From: Kaistella sp.
GTDB lineage: Bacteria > Bacteroidota > Bacteroidia > Flavobacteriales > Weeksellaceae
Direction: 5' to 3'
NCBI GenBank assembly: GCA_019459085.1
Contig: JAIBEW010000019.1
Coordinates: forward strand, 62,001-126,000
DNA: 64,000 nucleotides
Position 1 is the first letter of the stretch. Each line of letters opens with the position of its first letter. The position numbers were made by a program, and so were the translations under genes. The notes below the pieces were generated by a model. That model saw only the letters and a list, made by a program, of their open reading frames with translations. It was not told the origin of the DNA and did not search any database. This document shows positions 15,079 through 23,414 of this stretch, piece after piece.

Positions 15079-16068
15079 GTGAAAACGCCAACAACCAAAG
15101 AGCTTCTGGACGGAATAAAATCCGGCGACAAACGTCTCCTCGGAAAAGCCATCACTTTAATTGAAAGCAAAAAGCCTGAACACCGCGAACAGGCCGAAGA
15201 ACTGCTGAAGGAAATTCTTCCGTTTACCGGAAAATCCATACGCATCGGCATTACAGGCGTTCCGGGTGCCGGAAAATCCACTTTTATTGAAAATTTCGGA
15301 AAACTGGCTCTTGAAAAAGGCAAAAAAGTGGCCGTTCTGGCCATCGATCCGAGTTCCACAATCAACAAAGGCTCTATTTTAGGCGACAAAACCCGAATGG
15401 AAGATCTCGCGAAAGAAGACGGTGCCTTTATCCGTCCAAGCCCGAGTTCGGGATTTCTGGGCGGCGTTGCGAATACGACTTTCGAAACCATGCTCTTGTG
15501 TGAAGCGGCAGGTTACGATTATATTCTGATCGAAACCGTCGGCGTCGGACAAAGTGAGGTTCTTGTTGCAGATATCACCGATGTTTTTCTGTTTTTAAAG
15601 ATCATCGGCGGTGGCGATGAACTACAGGGAATCAAACGCGGTATTATGGAGATGGTAGACCTCATCTTCATCAACAAAGTGGAAGCTGAAAACCGCAATA
15701 AAGCCAAAAGCACGAGAGTGGAGCTGATTCGTGCGCTTCAATTTTTAACCGCAAAAGAAAAGGACTGGAAAATTCCCGTACTTGTGGGTTCGGCATTATA
15801 TAATGAAGGTCTGAACGAAGTTTTCGATACAATTAATGAATTTATTGAAGTTAAAATAAAAAACGGCCGATTTTTGAAAGTGAGACAGCAGCAGGCTGAA
15901 AAACGCTTCCAATACTGGGTTCAGGAATATATTTTAAAAGCTTCAACTCAAGATAAGAATCTGGAAACATTGTTTGAAGAGCATAAAAAAAATGCTTCTG
16001 GTCTGGAATCAAATCCCAGTTCGGAAGCAAAAATTTTCGTTGAGAAACTTTTGGGGAGATCTATTTAA
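15079..16068 (+). CDS. meaB: Methylmalonyl-CoA mutase-associated GTPase MeaB
   Basis: G3E-family GTPase (ArgK/MeaB type), 329 residues, that gates cobalamin loading and protects methylmalonyl-CoA mutase. The P-loop is GVPGAGKSTF near residue 59; a DPSS motif, ETVGVGQSE and the NKVEAEN base-specificity motif follow. The start is GTG at 15079. The mutase subunits are not in the window. The 3' end overlaps the convergent DUF4251 gene by 8 bp. Confidence 0.94.
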   Translation: MKTPTTKELLDGIKSGDKRLLGKAITLIESKKPEHREQAEELLKEILPFTGKSIRIGITGVPGAGKSTFIENFGKLALEKGKKVAVLAIDPSSTINKGSILGDKTRMEDLAKEDGAFIRPSPSSGFLGGVANTTFETMLLCEAAGYDYILIETVGVGQSEVLVADITDVFLFLKIIGGGDELQGIKRGIMEMVDLIFINKVEAENRNKAKSTRVELIRALQFLTAKEKDWKIPVLVGSALYNEGLNEVFDTINEFIEVKIKNGRFLKVRQQQAEKRFQYWVQEYILKASTQDKNLETLFEEHKKNASGLESNPSSEAKIFVEKLLGRSI

Positions 16069-16585
16069 CCGCTTCGTTTTTCATCATATATCCATCATAG
16101 GAAATCGGTTGCCGGTCGTTGGAATTCACCGAGACCAAAGCTTTACCGTTTTTAAAAACTTCAATGATAATCTTTTTTTCGGCATGCTGATCATTGGTTT
16201 CAATCTGCACCACTGTTGTTCCTTTTTTGCCTGCACTTTTTGTGACCGTAAAATCTTTCGAGGTGAATGTATATCCATTATTGGATGAATCCCTGCTTGA
16301 GCTGAAACTTCTTCCGAAATAAGGCAGGTTAACTTCCAAAACAGATTTTTTCAGAATTACAGTATAACCGCTGCTTAAATTCAGGATTCTGGATGAAGTC
16401 GAATTCGGCATTGAATTCATGATATTGATGACATCGTAATTCGTGGGAATAGCTTTTTCTGCCATAAAAGTGAATTCATTGTTGCTGATTGCGTTTTCCA
16501 GAGATTTGGGATCCATGTAAGTCTGTGAAGTACAGCTCTGCACAAAGAACAGAAGTCCGCAAAATATCAGTATTATTTTTTTCAT
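16061..16585 (-). CDS. DUF4251 lipoprotein
   Basis: 174 residues with a lipoprotein signal (MKKIILIFCGLLFFVQSC, acylated Cys18). The mature sequence follows the DUF4251 plan: a helix with a Phe-x-Phe element, then beta strands including NLPYFGRSFS and a closing KNGKALVSVNSNDRQPISYDG strand pair. The family is restricted to Bacteroidota and has no known role. Its tail overlaps meaB on the other strand. Confidence 0.85.
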   Translation of the reverse strand: MKKIILIFCGLLFFVQSCTSQTYMDPKSLENAISNNEFTFMAEKAIPTNYDVINIMNSMPNSTSSRILNLSSGYTVILKKSVLEVNLPYFGRSFSSSRDSSNNGYTFTSKDFTVTKSAGKKGTTVVQIETNDQHAEKKIIIEVFKNGKALVSVNSNDRQPISYDGYMMKNEAVK

Positions 16586-16692
16586 ATCGGTTCGTATTTG
16601 ATATTATATCATACAAATTTAGTGCTAATTAAACCCGAAAAAATTTTTGGAATAAAAATTGTTTAAAGTGATTCATTAAATAAGAAACTATT

Positions 16693-17499
16693 ATGAAAAT
16701 TACACAACTATTTGGAATGACAGCTTTAGCCCTTACGGTAACTGCCTGTACAACCAACCCAATTACAGGAAGAAAATCCCTGCAGATCGCCAACAACTCA
16801 GAAATTGAAGCAATGGCGTTGCAGCAATATAAGCAGACACTCACCGCTTCTAAAGTGATTAAAGGCACTACAGCCGCCAAAAGCGTTCAGAATGTAGGTC
16901 TCAGAATTAAAAACGCGGCCAATAAATATTATAAAGGAATCGGAAGAGAGGCAGATTTGGCCAGTTATAAATGGGAATTCAATCTTATTGATGACAAACA
17001 GGTGAATGCGTGGTGCATGCCGGGCGGAAAAGTAGCGGTGTATACCGGACTATTGCCGGTTTCTCAAAACGATACCGGTTTGGCTGTAGTAATGGGTCAT
17101 GAGGTTTCTCATGCTCTTGCAGGTCACGGAAATGAAAGAATTTCTCAGGCAATGGTAGCCCAGTATGGTGGTGCAATTTTAGGCAGCACCATCTCAAACG
17201 GACAAATCGCTGCGATTTTTCAGCAGGTTTACCCGATTGGTGCACAGGTTGGTTTGATGGCTTACGGAAGAAAGCAGGAGCTTGAAGCAGATCAAATGGG
17301 TTTATATCTGATGGGAATGGCGGGTTATGATCCTAGACAGTCTCTCCCTTTCTGGAACAGAATGGAAGCCGCTTCTCAAGGTTCGTCAAGACCACCGGAA
17401 TTTTTATCAACTCACCCCGGTCCTGAAAACAGAATGGCCGCTTTGAACGAAAATATGGAAAAAGCAATGACCTATTACCGTGCCGCAGGCGGAAAATAA
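16693..17499 (+). CDS. M48-family lipoprotein metallopeptidase
   Basis: 268 residues, close in length to LoiP/YggG proteases. The lipobox is LTVTAC (Cys19), followed by TTNPITGRKSLQI, an opening typical of this group. The zinc motif is HEVSHALAGH with the third ligand in ELEADQMGLYLM. It probably degrades damaged envelope proteins from the outer-membrane face. Single gene between a terminator-like repeat and an AT-rich upstream region. Confidence 0.92.
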   Translation: MKITQLFGMTALALTVTACTTNPITGRKSLQIANNSEIEAMALQQYKQTLTASKVIKGTTAAKSVQNVGLRIKNAANKYYKGIGREADLASYKWEFNLIDDKQVNAWCMPGGKVAVYTGLLPVSQNDTGLAVVMGHEVSHALAGHGNERISQAMVAQYGGAILGSTISNGQIAAIFQQVYPIGAQVGLMAYGRKQELEADQMGLYLMGMAGYDPRQSLPFWNRMEAASQGSSRPPEFLSTHPGPENRMAALNENMEKAMTYYRAAGGK

Positions 17500-17520
17500 T
17501 AAAACCTTCATATTAATATA

Positions 17521-17559
17521 AAACCTTCCTGAATTTTCATTAAATTTGGGAAGGTTTTT
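17521..17559 (+). terminator. Terminator overlapping a -7 promoter element
   Basis: AACCTTCC (17522-17529) pairs with GGAAGGTT (17549-17556) followed by T4-5. The 19-nt loop contains TAAATTTG (17541-17548), a TAnnTTTG match 23 nt before the next ATG. Terminator and promoter appear to share the same bases. Confidence 0.6.
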
Positions 17560-17571
17560 AATTTTAAGAAT

Positions 17572-17880
17572 ATGAAGAATTTAACATTTGTAGGATTCGT
17601 GCTTCTGGCGATTGCTTCCATTTTATTTTATCTGACCACCGATTTTTTGATTGATAAATTCACCCTTTCCCACGTTATGGGAATTTTAGGTGGGATTGGT
17701 ATCGGCTTGATCATTGGCGGAATGGTAGGTTATCTGAGTAAAGGAACTGCCATGAAAGAGGAACAGCGAAGAAAAGAATTCCAACAGCTGAAAAAAGAAA
17801 AAGCCGAACTGGAAAAGCAGGCTGCCGATTTGGAGAGACAGCAATCAGAAATTCCTCCTGATTCAGGCAGATTTTATTGA
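17572..17880 (+). CDS. Small membrane protein with coiled-coil tail
   Basis: 102 residues: two transmembrane helices (about 5-24 and 32-57, the second rich in Gly) and then a charged coiled coil made of EEQRRKEFQQLKKEKAELEKQ and its continuation. No named family recognised. It has its own promoter-like element inside the preceding terminator and faces the convergent halogenase-like gene. Confidence 0.7.
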   Translation: MKNLTFVGFVLLAIASILFYLTTDFLIDKFTLSHVMGILGGIGIGLIIGGMVGYLSKGTAMKEEQRRKEFQQLKKEKAELEKQAADLERQQSEIPPDSGRFY

Positions 17881-17905
17881 AATCAAACTGCTAAACGCTG
17901 CAATA

Positions 17906-19132
17906 TCAGTCGATCAGAGAAGCCAGATTTTTGATTAAATTTTTATGTCTGGTCACAAAGGGATTGTTCTGATCCCAGACATATCCTGCCAAAACCGCAC
18001 AGATTTTCTGCTTAATGTCTTTATCTTCTTCAGAATGAAAAAAAAGTTTCTGAAGATTTCCAGAATACCATTCGCGCACATAGGTTGAAAAAACATCCAC
18101 ACCCGAAAGAATGTATTCCGAATAATCTTTTTGCCAGTCCACAGTTTCCCCTTTAATCTGCCGCATCGCCAGTTTTGCCGCAAGCATCCCCGATTCGGTC
18201 GCGAAAGCCATTCCGGAAGAAAAAACAGGATCTAAAAACTCTGCCGCATTCCCAGTCAAAGCAAAACCATCACCATAAAGTTTCTTTACAGAACAGGAAT
18301 AATTCGACATTTTCCAGGGTTCAAAAAGAAATTCAGCATCCTTAAACCTTTCCGCATAATAATTGGAAGAATCAATCGCGTTCTGCAACGCTTCAGCATT
18401 ATTGCCTGAAACAGATAAATTTTCAATATAATCGGTTGGTCCTACGATTCCGATGCTTGTGTTTCCGTTGGAGAAAGGAATGACCCAAAGCCAGACTTCG
18501 GTACTGATGATATCAAAGGAAATTTGTGTTCCTTCAATATTTTCCTGTCTCTCCAAATCTTTGACATGAGAAAATATCGCGGAATGCGGATCCAGTTTCG
18601 AAGGTTTTTCAAGATCCAGAAGCCGTGGCAATACCCTGCCGTAACCGCTTGAGTCGATAACGAATTTTGCATGAATCTCCTTCGTTTCCCCATTTTTGCT
18701 TCTCACGGTGGAAACAGAATCGGTTCCGTCAAACTCAATTGCGATCAATTCGGTTTCAAATTCCAGATCAACGCCCTGTTTCACGATTTCTTTGGCCAAA
18801 GCATCATCAAAATCGGCTCGCGGAACCTGCCACGTCCAGTCCCATCCTTGCCCGAATTTATCGTTGAAATCAAACTGACAAACCTCATCGCCTCTCAAAA
18901 ACCTGGCGCTGTGTTTTTTTTCGAATCCCATCGCATTGAGTGCCGGAAAAAGACCGGCCTCCTCAAAATGATCCATCACTCTGGGGATCAGGCTTTCGCC
19001 CACCACCAAACGCGGAAATTTTGACTTTTCTACCACCTTCACTTTCATGCCGTTACGGTGAAGAAAAGCAGAGGAGACGCAACCGGAAGGACCGGCTCCG
19101 ATGACCAGCACGTCTACGGATTCTTTCGCCAT
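17906..19132 (-). CDS. Flavin-dependent halogenase-family oxidoreductase
   Basis: FAD protein of 408 residues. The Rossmann motif is GAGPSGCVSS (13-21), and VVGESLIPRV (43-52) follows as in halogenases. WLWVIP (214-219) is the WxWxIP halogenase signature, and Lys72/Lys73 lie where the catalytic Lys of the GFxxKxGA segment is expected. GNAAEFLDPVFSSGMAFA is the C-terminal FAD contact. It is divergent from tyrosine ammonia-lyase with a 75-bp shared promoter region, so it probably acts on a flexirubin-type pigment or its aryl precursor, perhaps by chlorination. Relatives also include geranylgeranyl-reductase-type oxidoreductases, which lack that tryptophan motif. Confidence 0.8.
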   Translation of the reverse strand: MAKESVDVLVIGAGPSGCVSSAFLHRNGMKVKVVEKSKFPRLVVGESLIPRVMDHFEEAGLFPALNAMGFEKKHSARFLRGDEVCQFDFNDKFGQGWDWTWQVPRADFDDALAKEIVKQGVDLEFETELIAIEFDGTDSVSTVRSKNGETKEIHAKFVIDSSGYGRVLPRLLDLEKPSKLDPHSAIFSHVKDLERQENIEGTQISFDIISTEVWLWVIPFSNGNTSIGIVGPTDYIENLSVSGNNAEALQNAIDSSNYYAERFKDAEFLFEPWKMSNYSCSVKKLYGDGFALTGNAAEFLDPVFSSGMAFATESGMLAAKLAMRQIKGETVDWQKDYSEYILSGVDVFSTYVREWYSGNLQKLFFHSEEDKDIKQKICAVLAGYVWDQNNPFVTRHKNLIKNLASLID

Positions 19133-19139
19133 ATTTTTT

Positions 19140-19159
19140 TATATTTGTAAACAAAATTA
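19140..19159. promoter_or_regulatory. Divergent -7 elements between halogenase and TAL genes
   Basis: Plus strand TATATTTG (19140-19147) points to the ammonia-lyase; minus strand TAATTTTG (19159-19152) points to the halogenase-like gene and lies 20 nt from its start. Both fit TAnnTTTG. The two -7 boxes are interlocked, so the genes are likely co-controlled. Confidence 0.55.
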
Positions 19160-19207
19160 AATACAAATATTTGATTTATAATACGTTTTCTTTTTAAAGA
19201 ATAATCA

Positions 19208-20725
19208 ATGATATTAAATAAAGATTTGAAGATCGAAGATTTCCAGGAAGTTGTTTTCAAAAAAGTTCCGGTTGATCTGGATGATGCTTTGGTAAAAAGG
19301 GTGGAGGAAAGTTTTCAGTTTCTTAAAGACTTTTCAAAAAATAAAGTAATTTACGGCGTAAATACAGGTTTCGGGCCCATGGCACAATACCGGGTTTCCG
19401 AAGAAGACCGCCTTCAGCTGCAGTATAATTTAATCAGAAGTCATTCTTCAGGAATTGGAAATCCGCTTTCACCAACGGTTGTAAAAGCGGTGATGCTGGC
19501 AAGACTCAATACCCTTTCTTTGGGGAATTCCGGAATTCACACTTCCGTTATTTTTTTACTGCGTGAACTCATCAACAGAGACATCACTCCACTGATTTTT
19601 GAACACGGAGGCGTTGGCGCAAGCGGCGACCTGGTTCAGTTGGCTCATTTGGCACTCGTGCTGATCGGTGAAGGCGAAGTTTTTTATAAAGGAGACCGAA
19701 AACCGACTCAGAAAGTTTTTGCCCTTGAAAATCTGCAGCCCATTACCATCGAAATCCGCGAAGGACTCGGGTTGATGAACGGCACTTCCACAATGTCGGG
19801 AATCGGCATCATCAACACCTATCATACCAGAAAACTTCTGGAAATTTCCGTGAAACTTTCCTGTGCCATCAACGAACTGGTTCAGGCGTACGACGACCAT
19901 TTCTCGGAAGCTTTAAATGCGACAAAAAAACATGCAGGGCAGCATAAAATCGCTGAAAAAATGCGGAATTACCTTTCCGACAGCCAGTTGATCCGAAAAA
20001 GAGAAGATCACCTTTATCACAACGAGACTCAGGAAGATATTTTTAAAGACAAAGTCCAGGAATATTATTCGCTGCGCTGCGTTCCACAGATTTTGGGACC
20101 GGTTCTTGAAACTCTGGAAAACGCAGAGAATGTGTTGGAAAGAGAAATCAATTCCGCGAACGACAATCCGATTATTATTTCAGAAGACAACCATGTTTAC
20201 CACGGTGGAAACTTCCACGGCGATTATATTTCCCTGGAAATGGACAAACTTAAACTCGTGGTCACCAAACTTACGATGCTGGCCGAAAGACAGCTGAATT
20301 ACCTGTTGAATTCTAAAATCAATGAAATTTTTCCCCCTTTTATGAATCTGGGAAAATTGGGATTTAATTTCGGAATGCAGGGCGTGCAATTCACTGCGAC
20401 TTCCACCACAGCAGAGAACCAAATGCTCTCGAACTCCATGTACGTTCACAGCATCCCCAATAACAACGACAATCAGGATATCGTAAGCATGGGAACCAAT
20501 GCTGCTCTGATCTGCAGCAAAACCATTGTTAACGCTTTCGAAGTCTTGGCTATTGAAGCCGTAACAATAGTTCAGGCAGTGGAATTTTCGGGTTCACAGG
20601 ACAAAATTTCTGCTTCTACAAGAAAAATCTATGAAGAAATCAGAGAAATTATTCCTGCTTTTTCAGAGGATATGATCATGTATCCATACATCGAAAAAGT
20701 GAAAAATTATTTAATGGAAAACTAA
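19208..20725 (+). CDS. Tyrosine ammonia-lyase (flexirubin-type)
   Basis: Aromatic amino-acid lyase of 505 residues that deaminates tyrosine to 4-coumarate. The self-formed MIO prosthetic group comes from Ala138-Ser139-Gly140 (GGVGASGDL). The catalytic Tyr49 sits in VIYGVNTGFGP. The substrate-pocket segment LIRSHSSGIG and much of the chain match my memory of the tyrosine-specific FjTAL of Flavobacterium johnsoniae rather than histidase. 4-Coumarate is the expected starter for flexirubin synthesis. It is followed after 7 bp by a ketoreductase gene in the same operon. Automatic annotation would often call it hutH. Confidence 0.88.
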   Translation: MILNKDLKIEDFQEVVFKKVPVDLDDALVKRVEESFQFLKDFSKNKVIYGVNTGFGPMAQYRVSEEDRLQLQYNLIRSHSSGIGNPLSPTVVKAVMLARLNTLSLGNSGIHTSVIFLLRELINRDITPLIFEHGGVGASGDLVQLAHLALVLIGEGEVFYKGDRKPTQKVFALENLQPITIEIREGLGLMNGTSTMSGIGIINTYHTRKLLEISVKLSCAINELVQAYDDHFSEALNATKKHAGQHKIAEKMRNYLSDSQLIRKREDHLYHNETQEDIFKDKVQEYYSLRCVPQILGPVLETLENAENVLEREINSANDNPIIISEDNHVYHGGNFHGDYISLEMDKLKLVVTKLTMLAERQLNYLLNSKINEIFPPFMNLGKLGFNFGMQGVQFTATSTTAENQMLSNSMYVHSIPNNNDNQDIVSMGTNAALICSKTIVNAFEVLAIEAVTIVQAVEFSGSQDKISASTRKIYEEIREIIPAFSEDMIMYPYIEKVKNYLMEN

Positions 20726-20732
20726 TTCTATC

Positions 20733-21467
20733 ATGCGGAAATGTGCCATTATTACAGGAGGATCCAGAGGAATAGGCAGAGCGGTTTGTCTTAAACTGGC
20801 CGAAGAAAAAAACTATCATCTGCTCATCAATTATCAGTCGAACGAAGCGGCCGCTCTGGAAACCTTGGACGCAGTTGAAAAACTCGGTTCCACCGGAGAA
20901 ATTCTGAAATTTGATGTCGGAAATGCGGAAGAAACCCAGAAAATACTGGAAATTTGGGAAGAAAAAAATTCGGATTCAATCGTAGAAGTCATCATCAATA
21001 ATGCCGGAATCACGCGTGACGGTCTTTTTATGTGGATGAGCACCGATGACTGGAATTCGGTCATGAACACCAGTGTGAACGGTTTCTTCAATGTTACCCG
21101 TTTTTTCATACAGAAAATGCTCAGAAACAAATACGGACGCATCATCAACATGGTTTCTGTTTCCGGATTGAAGGGAACCGCAGGACAAACCAACTATTCT
21201 GCCGCGAAAAGTGCCGTAATTGGTGCTACAAAAGCCCTGGCTCAGGAAGTGGCAAAAAGGAATATTACGGTAAATGCAGTAGCTCCGGGTTTTATAAAAA
21301 CGGAAATGACTGCAGAATTCAATGAAAATGAACTCAAAGCCATGATTCCGGCAAACCGTTTCGGAGAGGCTGAAGAAGTTGCGGATCTGGTTGCCTTTCT
21401 GGCGGGCAGAAAATCCTCTTACATTACCGGTGAAATCATCAACATCAACGGCGGAATTTATTCATAG
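20733..21467 (+). CDS. 3-oxoacyl-ACP reductase, FabG-type SDR
   Basis: Short-chain dehydrogenase of 244 residues. NADPH-binding GGSRGIGRAV at the N-terminus, the NNAG motif (INNAGITRDG), and a Ser-Tyr-Lys catalytic set (SVSGLKGTAGQTNYSAAKS) are complete. It reduces beta-ketoacyl-ACP during chain growth. Position 7 bp behind tyrosine ammonia-lyase suggests a dedicated ketoreductase for the aryl-polyene chain rather than housekeeping FabG. Confidence 0.92.
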   Translation: MRKCAIITGGSRGIGRAVCLKLAEEKNYHLLINYQSNEAAALETLDAVEKLGSTGEILKFDVGNAEETQKILEIWEEKNSDSIVEVIINNAGITRDGLFMWMSTDDWNSVMNTSVNGFFNVTRFFIQKMLRNKYGRIINMVSVSGLKGTAGQTNYSAAKSAVIGATKALAQEVAKRNITVNAVAPGFIKTEMTAEFNENELKAMIPANRFGEAEEVADLVAFLAGRKSSYITGEIININGGIYS

Positions 21468-21468
21468 A

Positions 21469-21951
21469 TTATTTTAAAGAAGCTTTTTCGGCTGGAGTCA
21501 GCAATTTCGAAGATTTTAAATATGTTTTGATATAATTTTTCAGTCCCGAATTCTGTCTCGAATAATTTTTAAGGATGAAATTTTTATCTTCGGTGATTTT
21601 AGAATTGTATTTCACAATTTTCGGGAGATTTTCCTGAATACTGAATCGGATAAAACGGAGTTCTACCTGAGCCGGATTTGCCGCAATAGTGCTTTCCAGA
21701 GATTTTATTCCGCCGGTAAGCGCCGCTTTACGCTCATTTCCCTTCATAAATTTAGCCGAAATAATCTCTGAAGCCGCTTTGTAGCCTTTAAAAACAGCAT
21801 CGGAAGAGGAGGCTTTTGCCACCGTATTTTTAAATGCATCTGCATTTGCTTTTGAAAGATTAGCAGACGGATAATTTTTTCTGACCGAGTCCAGATCAGT
21901 ATTGGAAAAAAAGAAGAGGAAAGAAGTCAGGAGAAGGAAAAGGGTTTTCAT
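21469..21951 (-). CDS. Periplasmic protein of flexirubin-type block
   Basis: 160 residues with a signal peptide (MKTLFLLLTSFLFFFS) and an alpha-helical mature part with many Lys and Ala. No named domain. Its start overlaps the last base of the dehydratase gene upstream, so it is the third gene of a trpS-dehydratase-this operon. Homologous small periplasmic proteins accompany flexirubin genes to my memory. Convergent with the ketoreductase gene, with one base between stops. Confidence 0.7.
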   Translation of the reverse strand: MKTLFLLLTSFLFFFSNTDLDSVRKNYPSANLSKANADAFKNTVAKASSSDAVFKGYKAASEIISAKFMKGNERKAALTGGIKSLESTIAANPAQVELRFIRFSIQENLPKIVKYNSKITEDKNFILKNYSRQNSGLKNYIKTYLKSSKLLTPAEKASLK

Positions 21952-22322
21952 TATTGTATTTCTTTATATTTTACCGACATCTTTAATGCAATAGTCTGAC
22001 CAAAAGATGCCGTGTTTTTTACTTTGATCTCTTCGCCTGCCATAACATCCAGTGTCAGCACCAATTCCGGCGTCAGTTCTGGATTGATAAACGATATAAA
22101 TTTAACATTGGAAGCGGATGTGAAAGCAAGTTTTTTCTGCAGAATTTCTTCGGTTAATTCCTTCACCATCTGCATCATGCAAACACCCGGAACTACAGGA
22201 TTTCCCGGAAAATGCCCCTTAAAGATTTCGTGATTTTTGTTCAGGACAACATGAACCAGAAAAATTCCGGTTTCCGTTTTTTCCTTAGATGTTATGGTAT
22301 AAAAATCCTTTAAAGCAGCCAT
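21951..22322 (-). CDS. 3-hydroxyacyl-ACP dehydratase, hotdog fold
   Basis: 123 residues, one hotdog domain. The FabZ-type catalytic segment is GHFPGNPVVPGVCMMQMVKE, with the active His after the long helix start. Removes water from 3-hydroxyacyl-ACP. It is shorter and more divergent than housekeeping FabZ and lies with the pigment genes, so it likely serves polyene chain growth. Gap to trpS upstream is 33 bp. Confidence 0.85.
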   Translation of the reverse strand: MAALKDFYTITSKEKTETGIFLVHVVLNKNHEIFKGHFPGNPVVPGVCMMQMVKELTEEILQKKLAFTSASNVKFISFINPELTPELVLTLDVMAGEEIKVKNTASFGQTIALKMSVKYKEIQ

Positions 22323-22355
22323 CTATTTTATATTCTGAAAATTTTAACGGTTTAT

Positions 22356-23324
22356 TTACATTCCCAGACTTGTACGCACTCTTTTCAACGTTTCGGTCGC
22401 TACTTTACGCGTTTTTTCTGCGCCTGTCTGCAGTTTTTCTTCTAGTTCAGGAAGATTGTTCATATAATACGTAAAAAGTTCGCGTTCTTTGGAAAATCGG
22501 GCTAAAATCATATGAAAAAGTTCCGTTTTTGCATGGCCGTACCCGAAATTTCCGGCAAGATATTTCTGTCTTAAGGCTGCAGTCTCTTCGGAAGAAGCAA
22601 TGAGTTCGTACAGTGCAAAAACTTTGTCGGTTGCAGGATCTTTCGGCTCTTCCAGGGATTTGGAATCGGTTTCGATGCCCATCACCTGTTTTTTCAGTTC
22701 TTTTTCCGGAAGAAAAATATTGATGATATTTCCTCTGGATTTCGACATTTTCTGGCCGTCGGTTCCGGGAACATATTTCGTATCTTCCTGAAGTTCAGCC
22801 TGCGGAAGCACAAAAACTTCGCCCATCTGATGGTTGAATCTTGCGCCCATATCGCGTGCCATTTCCAGATGCTGAAGCTGGTCTTTGCCAACCGGAACAA
22901 TTTCGGCATCATACAGCAGAATATCTGCAGCCATCAGAACCGGATACGTAAAAAGTCCCGCATTCACATCATCCAAACGGTCAGCTTTATCTTTAAATGA
23001 ATGGGCCAAAGTAAGCCTTTGGTAAGGATAAAAACACGAAAGATACCAGGAAAGTTCGCATACTTCGGGAATGTCGCTCTGGCGGTAAAAAAAAGTTTTA
23101 TCGGTATCCAACCCGCAGGCCAGCCATGCTGCCGCAATTTCGTAAGTATTCTGTTTAAGCGCCGCCGCATCTTTAATCTGAGTTAAGGAATGCATGTTTG
23201 CGATAAAAAGAAACGATTCGTTTTCGGGTTTTTTCGAAAGTTCTATTGCGGGAATAATCGCTCCCAAAAGATTTCCGAGATGTGGGGTTCCTGTTGCCTG
23301 TATTCCGGTAAGGATTCTTGCCAT
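22356..23324 (-). CDS. trpS: Tryptophanyl-tRNA synthetase
   Basis: Class I synthetase of 322 residues. The HIGH-like box is GTPHLGNLLG near residue 12 and the KMSKS loop is GQKMSKSRGN near residue 195. LMAADILLYDAEIVPVGKDQ is the typical dimer/tRNA region. First gene of a minus-strand operon that continues into the dehydratase and the periplasmic protein of the pigment block, an odd marriage of housekeeping and secondary metabolism. Confidence 0.97.
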   Translation of the reverse strand: MARILTGIQATGTPHLGNLLGAIIPAIELSKKPENESFLFIANMHSLTQIKDAAALKQNTYEIAAAWLACGLDTDKTFFYRQSDIPEVCELSWYLSCFYPYQRLTLAHSFKDKADRLDDVNAGLFTYPVLMAADILLYDAEIVPVGKDQLQHLEMARDMGARFNHQMGEVFVLPQAELQEDTKYVPGTDGQKMSKSRGNIINIFLPEKELKKQVMGIETDSKSLEEPKDPATDKVFALYELIASSEETAALRQKYLAGNFGYGHAKTELFHMILARFSKERELFTYYMNNLPELEEKLQTGAEKTRKVATETLKRVRTSLGM

Positions 23325-23414
23325 AAGCTTGATTGAATTAGAATTTTAAAAGTTTGAGCAATCTGGGTCGCTCAAAAATTCAGTGCAGCAAAAATAACAA
23401 TTCTTAGGGACTTT

